Below, in pieces: positions 58,309 through 64,000 of a DNA stretch of 64,000 nucleotides (position 1 is its first letter; each line of letters starts with the position of its first letter). The position numbers were made by a program, and so were the translations under genes. Under the pieces are notes generated by a model that saw only the letters and a program-made list of their open reading frames with translations, searched no databases and was not told where the DNA came from. This stretch comes from Myxococcus fulvus (GTDB lineage: Bacteria; Myxococcota; Myxococcia; Myxococcales; Myxococcaceae): positions 434,001 through 498,000 of the forward strand of contig NZ_FOIB01000006.1 in assembly GCF_900111765.1 (NCBI RefSeq), given 5' to 3'.

Positions 58309-59295
58309 TCACAACGAGGAGTAGACCGCGGTGCTGAACCCGCCACAGGCGCTCACCGCCCCGTAGCCGATGACCGGGTTGTAGCTGGCGGCGTAATAGG
58401 TGCTCATGTGCCCCTCGTTCCAGCACTCGCTGAGGGTGGCCTCGCCGAAGAGGTCTCCGCCCGACAGCTTGATGTCCGAGCGGCCAGCCCCGGTGCGCTC
58501 CCAGCGGCTCTTGATGGCCATCCGCTCCAGCTTCGCGCGCGTCGGGTCCGCGTCGATGTCCTGCAGCGACACGAAGTCCAGCTCGCCGCCGGAGCCCGGG
58601 GCCTGCTTGAAGCGGTACTTCGCGCTCGTCACCAGGTCGCCCGTGTCGGTGTAGTCGAAGTCCGCCTCCACCGAGGCCGTCGCGTTCGGTCCGGTGCGCG
58701 AGTAGCGGACCTCCAGCGTCGCCAGGGCCTCCCCGTCGCCCTCGTTGCCGGGCAGCGTGCGCTGCTTCTCGAAGTCGATGAGGAACTGGCCGGAGCCGTA
58801 GCCCGACAGCCGCTCCCCATCACCGTCCACGCCCGCCGTGTGCGAGCCGGACAGCACCGTCTTGAAGCTCGAGTCCGGCTCCAGCCGGCCCTTGGCGTCC
58901 AGCACCCACGAGTACGTGTCGCCCCCGGTGTGCTGGACGGTCAGCTTCCAGGAGTGGGGGTCCAGGGGGCCGGTGTGCGGGCCCCACACGGCGACGTCCC
59001 CGTCGATGGAGGAGGGCGGGTGCTTGACGATTTCGGCCACCAACCCGAGCACGCTCAGCGTGGCGGCGTTGATGCTCACGGCGGCGGTGGCGGTGAGGAA
59101 GTAGTTCCCCGACAGCTGACCCTCGCCATAGTACGCGGACGTCTTGCCCTGCTCGTCACCCACGGGTCCCGGCGACGACACCTCCACCATCTGCTTGGAG
59201 GGCACTCCCTGGCGGAACGACTCCACGTCCTGCTTCTTGTCGGAGTCACAACCCACCAGCATCAGGGCGGCACACAGCAGGCTCTTGCGCAGCAT
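58309..59295 (-). CDS. Lipoprotein of the ECF-caspase operon (copy 2)
   Basis: 328 residues. Signal MLRKSLLCAALMLVGC. Beta-rich with VWGPHTGPLDPHSWKL and a C-terminal GDLFGEATLSECWNEGHMSTYYAASYN. Homologous along its length to the lipoprotein at 54402, which lies at the other end of the operon. The stop is 25 bases before the ECF sigma start, so it is probably the first gene of the same transcript. GGAAGG precedes the ATG. Function unknown. Confidence 0.85.
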   Translation of the reverse strand: MLRKSLLCAALMLVGCDSDKKQDVESFRQGVPSKQMVEVSSPGPVGDEQGKTSAYYGEGQLSGNYFLTATAAVSINAATLSVLGLVAEIVKHPPSSIDGDVAVWGPHTGPLDPHSWKLTVQHTGGDTYSWVLDAKGRLEPDSSFKTVLSGSHTAGVDGDGERLSGYGSGQFLIDFEKQRTLPGNEGDGEALATLEVRYSRTGPNATASVEADFDYTDTGDLVTSAKYRFKQAPGSGGELDFVSLQDIDADPTRAKLERMAIKSRWERTGAGRSDIKLSGGDLFGEATLSECWNEGHMSTYYAASYNPVIGYGAVSACGGFSTAVYSSL

Positions 59296-59478
59296 GGTCC
59301 TTCTTCCTTCCTGTTCGGATGGCCCCCGGCGGGCCGTGCGGCAGCGTGTTCGCTCCTATGGACACAGCCCCATCGGAAAACAGAAAAGGCGTCGGTCTGA
59401 CGTTGAAAGCCTCCGTGATTCCAGGGGGTTGGAGGCCGCCTGGCTGCTCCTCGGGCGACTTCGGGCGGCTTTCGGACG

Positions 59479-60366
59479 ATGGAAATGCAGCGTCCCTACC
59501 TTTCGCCCATGGAAAAACGACACCCCAACCATCCTGGCGAGATGGGCACCGACGCGGCGTTGGCCGAGCGCGAGCGCACCTCGGACGAGCTCAACGCGCG
59601 AGCGCGGGCCGTGGGGCTGCTGCGAGAGGCGGGGGTGCCCTTCGTGGTGGGCGGCGCGTATGCGTACGCCACCTATACCGGCATCTATCGGGACACGAAG
59701 GACCTGGACCTGTTCCCCCGCAAGGCGGACGCGGCGCGCGCGCTGGAGGTCCTGGAGAAGGACGGCTGGCGCACCGAGCGCACCGACGAGGTGTGGCTCT
59801 ACAAGGCCTTCAAGGGAGAGTACTTCGTCGACTTCATCTTCTCGTCCGGCAACGGCGTGGCGGTGGTGGACGACGAGTGGTTCGAGCACGCGCGGACCTC
59901 CACCATCTTCGGACACGAGTGCCTGGTCGCGCCCGCCGAGGAGATGATCTGGTCCAAGGCGTTCGTCGTGGAGCGCGAGCGCTTCGACGGCGCGGACGTC
60001 AACCACCTCATCCTCAAGGCGGGCAAGCAGATGGACTGGGAGCGGCTGATGCGCCGCTTCGACCGGTACTGGGAGGTGCTGCTCAGCCACCTCATGATGT
60101 TCCGCTTCGCCTATCCCTCCGAGACGCAGCTCATCCCTGACTGGGTGATGGCGGAGCTGATGCGGCGCACGCTGGACAGCATGCGGGACGGCGCCTGGGA
60201 GCAGAAGCTGTGTCGCGGCAACCTTGTCTCCAAGGTGAACTACCACGTGGACATCCACCACTGGGGGTTCGGGGACGGGCGGGCCTGGGACGAGAACGAA
60301 CGACGACAGGGGGGCGAGCGTGGCGAGGGATCCGAGCTCGAAGATTCGATTGGCGGCGGTCGGTGA
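59479..60366 (+). CDS. Nucleotidyltransferase-family protein
   Basis: 295 residues; an internal ATG at 59509 (MEKRHPNH) would remove ten residues and is a reasonable alternative. The core LREAGVPFVVGGAYAYATYTGIYRDTKDLDLFPRKADA is the nucleotidyltransferase fold signature: GG-A...D-x-D, the Asp pair binding Mg2+. Downstream KDGWRTERTDEVWLYKAFKGEYFVDFIF continues the fold. Related proteins include HEPN-free solitary MNT-like enzymes; the target is unknown. A plus-strand gene overlaps its 3' end by 47 bases. Confidence 0.85.
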   Translation: MEMQRPYLSPMEKRHPNHPGEMGTDAALAERERTSDELNARARAVGLLREAGVPFVVGGAYAYATYTGIYRDTKDLDLFPRKADAARALEVLEKDGWRTERTDEVWLYKAFKGEYFVDFIFSSGNGVAVVDDEWFEHARTSTIFGHECLVAPAEEMIWSKAFVVERERFDGADVNHLILKAGKQMDWERLMRRFDRYWEVLLSHLMMFRFAYPSETQLIPDWVMAELMRRTLDSMRDGAWEQKLCRGNLVSKVNYHVDIHHWGFGDGRAWDENERRQGGERGEGSELEDSIGGGR

Positions 60367-61054
60367 CCTTCACTGTCGTGAGGACCAGCACGGCCGGTTC
60401 CGGCACCTCGTCAAGCAGGTGAACGCGACGGCGGACCTGCTGGTGCTGTGCGGGGACCTCACGGACCGCGGCATGGTGGAGGAGGGCAAGGTGCTCGCCG
60501 AGGACCTCTCGGCGCTGCGCGTGCCGTGCGCGGCGGTGCTCGGCAACCACGACTACGAGCAGGGCCACGTGAAGGACATCTGCGCGGAGCTGGCCAAGGC
60601 CGGCGTGCACATCCTCGACGGGGACCACTACATCTTCGAGAAGGTGCTCGGCGTGGCCGGGGTGAAGGGCTTCGGCGGCGGCTATGGCAACGCGACGTTG
60701 CAGGCGTTCGGCGAGGGACAGACGAAGGCCTTCGTGCAGGAGGCGGTGACGGAGTCGCTCAAGCTGGAGGCGGCGCTGAGCCACCTGGACACGCCGCGCA
60801 AGGTCATCATCATGCACTACGCCCCGATTCCGGAGACGCTGGAGGGGGAGAACATCGAGATACGCCCCTTCCTCGGCACCAGCCGGCTGGCGATGCCCAT
60901 CGACCACTACGGCGCGGAGGCGGTCTTCCACGGGCACGCGCACCACGGCTCGCTGCAGGGCAAGACGAAGAGCGGCATCCCCGTCTTCAACGTCGCCATG
61001 CCCCTGCTCACGAAGCACACGCCGGACCAGCGCTACGTGCTGCTGGAGGTGTAG
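60320..61054 (+). CDS. Metallophosphoesterase
   Basis: 244 residues from a GTG (MARDPSSKIRLAAVGDLHC). Motifs in order: GDLHC, LCGDLTDRG, LGNHDYE, HYAP and the terminal HGHAHHGS, together binding two metal ions. It probably cleaves phosphodiester or phosphomonoester bonds in the cytosol. Overlaps the nucleotidyltransferase gene by 47 bases in another frame, so the two are translationally coupled, an arrangement that suggests a linked nucleotide function. Confidence 0.93.
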   Translation: MARDPSSKIRLAAVGDLHCREDQHGRFRHLVKQVNATADLLVLCGDLTDRGMVEEGKVLAEDLSALRVPCAAVLGNHDYEQGHVKDICAELAKAGVHILDGDHYIFEKVLGVAGVKGFGGGYGNATLQAFGEGQTKAFVQEAVTESLKLEAALSHLDTPRKVIIMHYAPIPETLEGENIEIRPFLGTSRLAMPIDHYGAEAVFHGHAHHGSLQGKTKSGIPVFNVAMPLLTKHTPDQRYVLLEV

Positions 61055-61063
61055 CGCTGGCGC

Positions 61064-61432
61064 TCAGGTGGTGACGACCATGCCGTCCTCCACCTTCACG
61101 GGCCAGGGCGTCAGGGAGGCGCCGTTGCACGGGCCTCCCACGCACTTGCCGTCGTCGGGGCGGAAGAGCGCGCCGTGCCAGCCGCAGACCAGGTGCTGCT
61201 TGTCCGGCGTCAGGTACTGGTCCAGCACGCGCGCCAGCGGCAGGCCCGCGTGAGGACACCGGTCCACGAAGCCGTGGACCTGACCGTCCTTGCGCACGAG
61301 GAAGCCGTGGAAGAAGGCCTCCTCGATCTGCAGGACGAAGTTGCGCGCGCCCGGGTCCGCGAGGGAGTCCACCGGGCACAGCGTGACGTCAGGAGGCGTC
61401 GTCCAGACGCGCTGCCGGGTCGGAAGGCTCAA
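61064..61432 (-). CDS. Rieske-type [2Fe-2S] ferredoxin-like protein
   Basis: 122 residues from a TTG overlapping the hmgA stop (TTGA). Rieske cluster motifs [10 protein letters not shown] and [18 protein letters not shown] (C-x-H...C-x-x-H). The upstream in-frame extension lies over hmgA and has atypical composition. Rieske ferredoxins pass electrons to oxygenases. Since HmgA needs no ferredoxin, the role here is uncertain; it may serve an unlinked oxygenase or an additional step in aromatic degradation. Confidence 0.85.
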   Translation of the reverse strand: MSLPTRQRVWTTPPDVTLCPVDSLADPGARNFVLQIEEAFFHGFLVRKDGQVHGFVDRCPHAGLPLARVLDQYLTPDKQHLVCGWHGALFRPDDGKCVGGPCNGASLTPWPVKVEDGMVVTT

Positions 61433-62766
61433 GGCAGACGGGCCTTCTCGAAGCCCGCCCAGCAGTCGTCGTAGTCGAGCTGCATGGTGGACGACTCCAT
61501 GGCGAAGCGCGTGGGGCGGATGACCCAGCGCGACTCGAACATGAACGCCATCGTGTCCTGAATCTTGTGCGGCTTGAGCTCCGCCTTGATGGCCTGCTCG
61601 TAGCTGGCGCGGTCCGGACCGTGGCCGCTCATGCAGTTGTGCAGCGACGCGCCGCCCGGGGCGAAGCCGCCGGCCTTGGCGTCGTACACGCCCTGCACCA
61701 GCCCCATGAACTCGCTCATCACGTTGCGGTGGAACCAGGGCGGCCGGAACGTGTCCTCGGCCACCATCCACCGCGGCGGGAAGATGACGAAGTCGCAGTT
61801 GGCCGTGCCGGGGGACTCGCTGGGCGACGTCAGCACCGTGAAGATGGACGGGTCCGGGTGGTCGTAGCTCACCGTGCCGATGGTGTTGAAGCGCGCCAGG
61901 TCATACTTGTACGGCGCCAGGTTGCCGTGCCACGCCACCACGTCGAGCGGCGAGTGGTTGAACTGCGACGCCCACAGCCGGCCCTGGTACTTCTGAACCA
62001 CCAGCGTCGGACGGTCCACGTCCTCGAAGGCGGCCACCGGCGTGAGGAAGTCGCGCGCGTTGGCCAGGCCGTTCGAGCCGATGGGGCCCAAATCCGGCAG
62101 GCGGAAGAGCGCGCCGTGGTTCTCGCAGATGTAGCCCGCGACGGGACCGTCCGGCAGCTCCGCGCGGAAGCGCACGCCGCGCGGCACGACGGCGACTTCA
62201 CCCGGGCGCAGCTCCAGCACGCCCAGCTCCGTCACCAGCGTCAAACGCCCCGCCTGCGGGACGAGGAGCAGCTCGCCGTCCGCGCTGTAGAACACCTTGT
62301 CGGTCATGGACCGGTTGGCGCGGTACAGGTGGATGGAGATGCCACAGCTCGTGGCCGTGTCGCCGTTGCCGGCGTAGGTGATGAGGCCCTCCACGAAGTC
62401 CGTGGGCTCCGTGGGCATGGGCTGGGGGTTCCAGCGCATGCGGTTGGGTGAGGGCGGCACCTCGTCGAAGGGACCGCCACGCACCAGCCCCTGAGGGTGG
62501 GGCTGATACGCGGGATGGTTGGCGCTCGGACGCAGGCGGTACAGCCAGGAGCGCTTGTTCTCCCGGCGCGCCACCGTGAAGGCCGTGCCGGACAGCTGCT
62601 CCGCGTACAGGCCGAAGGGGGCCTTCTGCGGAGAGTTGCGCCCCACGGGCAGCGCGCCGGAGACGGCCTCCGTCGCCACTTCGTTGCCGAATCCGGAGAG
62701 GTAGTCGCCGGGCGCCTTTCGGAGCCCGCTCTTCGGAGGTACCGCGGTTCGAGTCTCGAGGGTCAC
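61429..62766 (-). CDS. hmgA: Homogentisate 1,2-dioxygenase
   Basis: 445 residues. [27 protein letters not shown] at the N-terminus and the iron-binding cupin region ([63 protein letters not shown]) identify the enzyme. It opens homogentisate to maleylacetoacetate in tyrosine and phenylalanine degradation. Follows hppD by 30 bases in an operon; the next steps (maleylacetoacetate isomerase, fumarylacetoacetase) are outside the window. Confidence 0.97.
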   Translation of the reverse strand: MTLETRTAVPPKSGLRKAPGDYLSGFGNEVATEAVSGALPVGRNSPQKAPFGLYAEQLSGTAFTVARRENKRSWLYRLRPSANHPAYQPHPQGLVRGGPFDEVPPSPNRMRWNPQPMPTEPTDFVEGLITYAGNGDTATSCGISIHLYRANRSMTDKVFYSADGELLLVPQAGRLTLVTELGVLELRPGEVAVVPRGVRFRAELPDGPVAGYICENHGALFRLPDLGPIGSNGLANARDFLTPVAAFEDVDRPTLVVQKYQGRLWASQFNHSPLDVVAWHGNLAPYKYDLARFNTIGTVSYDHPDPSIFTVLTSPSESPGTANCDFVIFPPRWMVAEDTFRPPWFHRNVMSEFMGLVQGVYDAKAGGFAPGGASLHNCMSGHGPDRASYEQAIKAELKPHKIQDTMAFMFESRWVIRPTRFAMESSTMQLDYDDCWAGFEKARLP

Positions 62767-62796
62767 CGTGAAGTTCCTCCGCAGTCGGGCCGGGAG

Positions 62797-63873
62797 CTAC
62801 TTCCGGGACTTCTCCACCTTGATGACGCCGCGGCGGATCTGGTCCAGCTCGATGGACTCGAACAGGGCCTGGAAGTTGCCGTTGCCGAAGCCCTCGTTGC
62901 CCTTGCGCTGGATGATCTCGAAGAAGATGGGGCCGAAGAGGTTGTTGGTGAAGATCTGCAGCAGGAGGCCCTCCTGCTCGTTGCCGTCGATGAGGATGCG
63001 GTTCTTGCGCATCCGCTCCAGGTCCTCACCGTGGTTGGGCACGCGCTTGTCGACCAGGTCGTAGTAGGCCTCCAGCGTGTCCTGCAGGTCCACGCCCCGC
63101 GCGCGCAGCCGCTCGACGGTTCCGTAGATGTCCTGGGTGGACAGGGCCAGGTGCTGGATGCCCTCGCCGTTGTACTCGCGCAGGAACTCTTCGATCTGCG
63201 ACTTCTCGTCCTGGCTCTCGTTGAGCGGAATCCGGATGGCGCGGTCCGGGGCGATCATCGCCTGGCTGAACAGGCCCGTGGCCTGGCCCTTGATGTCGAA
63301 GTACTTCTGCTCGGTGAAGCCGAAGATGCGGTTGTAGAAGGTCGACCAGGTGCGCATCTGGCCCCGGCGCACGTTGTGCGTCAGGTGGTCCAGCGACTCC
63401 AGGCCCACGCTGTTCTTGGCCTCGGACTCGGCGGCGCCGGGAATCTGCACCCAGGAGTCATAGATGGTGCCGGCCGCGCCGTGACGGTCGATGAGATACA
63501 GCAGGCTGCCACCGATGCCCTGCAGGACATAGAAGCCCTCGCCCAGGGAGCTGGCGGCGGGGTCCGCGGCGACGGCGCCGCGCTCCAGCGCCAGCTCGTA
63601 CGCGGCGCGGGCGTTGGCCACGCGGAAGGCCATGGCGTTGGCGGACGGGCCGTGGGCGGCGCGGAAGTCGGCGGCCTGACCCGCGGGCTCCTGGTTGATG
63701 AGCAGGTTGATGTCGCCCTGCTTGTAGCGGACCAGCGCCTTGGTCGGGTGCCTGGCGTAGGCCGTGAAGCCCAGCTTCTCCACCAGCGCCACCATCGCCT
63801 CGGGGGCGGGGCTCGTGAACTCCACGAACTCGAAGCCATTCAGCCCAATCGGGTTTTCCGCCGTGGTCGCCAT
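62797..63873 (-). CDS. hppD: 4-hydroxyphenylpyruvate dioxygenase
   Basis: 358 residues from MATTAENPIGLNGFEFVEF, with GGAGG eight bases before the ATG. Iron ligands are present in LDHLTHNV, IQHLALSTQDI and the C-terminal FFEIIQRKGN. Converts 4-hydroxyphenylpyruvate to homogentisate, the step before hmgA. Earlier in-frame starts (63894) are weaker. The 127 bases beyond it to the right edge contain no further gene that I can support. Confidence 0.97.
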   Translation of the reverse strand: MATTAENPIGLNGFEFVEFTSPAPEAMVALVEKLGFTAYARHPTKALVRYKQGDINLLINQEPAGQAADFRAAHGPSANAMAFRVANARAAYELALERGAVAADPAASSLGEGFYVLQGIGGSLLYLIDRHGAAGTIYDSWVQIPGAAESEAKNSVGLESLDHLTHNVRRGQMRTWSTFYNRIFGFTEQKYFDIKGQATGLFSQAMIAPDRAIRIPLNESQDEKSQIEEFLREYNGEGIQHLALSTQDIYGTVERLRARGVDLQDTLEAYYDLVDKRVPNHGEDLERMRKNRILIDGNEQEGLLLQIFTNNLFGPIFFEIIQRKGNEGFGNGNFQALFESIELDQIRRGVIKVEKSRK

Positions 63874-64000
63874 GACACTGCCTCCGGACATCATCTACGA
63901 GTGTGACTGAAACGTAGGGAGGGGCGGCGGAGGAGGAAAGCACAAAGAACTGCCAGAGAATGTCAGCGGCCCGCACCATCTCCCGAGGGAAGGCCCGCGC

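Noticed and set aside
63895-64000. Sigma-54 promoter for hppD
   Set aside because: TGGCAG...TTGTG resembles the consensus, but the -12 GC is missing and the spacing is off by one.

Overview
The window is high-GC (roughly 70%) chromosomal DNA with dense genes, frequent ATGA/GTGA overlaps, many lipoproteins, NtrC-type activators, TIGR02996, ELWxxDGT and PPC-repeat proteins, and a GroEL with a GGM tail. Together these point to a myxobacterium, most likely Myxococcaceae (Myxococcus, Corallococcus or Pyxidicoccus). No tRNA, rRNA, CRISPR array, insertion sequence or prophage was recognised. The genus is an inference from gene content.

Layout. 1-5448 (minus): a PAAR/RHS polymorphic toxin running off the left edge, translationally coupled to an upstream helical-repeat protein. 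5643-10710 (plus): small accessory genes (DUF4442, a Cys-rich lipoprotein, TIGR02996, SMI1/KNR4 and ELWxxDGT proteins). 10714-13458 (minus): a beta-propeller/di-haem protein. 13624-18526: a SulP transporter divergent from a histidine kinase/NtrC-type regulator pair, with TGTCGG palindromes between them. 18552-21156: an apparent zinc-starvation group (His/Cys secreted protein, cysteine-free L33, COG0523 GTPase, DUF1826). 21248-29440: nuclease, FHA-like, tandem secreted paralogues, DUF695-RraB, PPC lipoprotein and discoidin-like genes. 29463-33252 (minus): prfA-prmC-murA, then a zinc-ribbon gene. 33417-37054: tiny basic protein, CapA, TPR and CorC/HlyC-like proteins. 37934-41781: a structured leader and smc. 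41920-44555 (minus): an FHA-AAA activator without GAFTGA and a lipoprotein. 45154-48212 (minus): helical protein, glutaredoxin and groES-groEL with promoter, CIRCE and a leader terminator. 48326-49726 (plus): a second CIRCE-like element ahead of two unknown genes. 49772-54327: Nudix, rpoZ, DoxX-like, pgm and AmpG-like genes. 54402-59295 (minus): lipoprotein, ECF sigma, anti-sigma, caspase/beta-barrel and a paralogous lipoprotein. 59479-63873: nucleotidyltransferase, metallophosphoesterase, and the tyrosine-degradation genes hppD-hmgA with a Rieske protein.

How the genes work together. The housekeeping blocks are conventional: translation termination plus peptidoglycan precursor synthesis, chaperonin, chromosome condensation, and tyrosine breakdown through homogentisate. 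The accessory blocks are more unusual. The best candidate for an undescribed system is the 54402-59295 operon, where a sigma factor and a membrane anti-sigma factor are coupled by 4-base overlaps to a secreted caspase-fold protein joined to a predicted outer-membrane barrel, with homologous lipoproteins on both sides. The strongest regulatory observations are the intrinsic-terminator-like hairpin in the groES leader, the second CIRCE on the divergent side of the groESL promoter, the TGTCGG operators between sulP and its linked two-component system, and three mutually exclusive hairpins upstream of smc.
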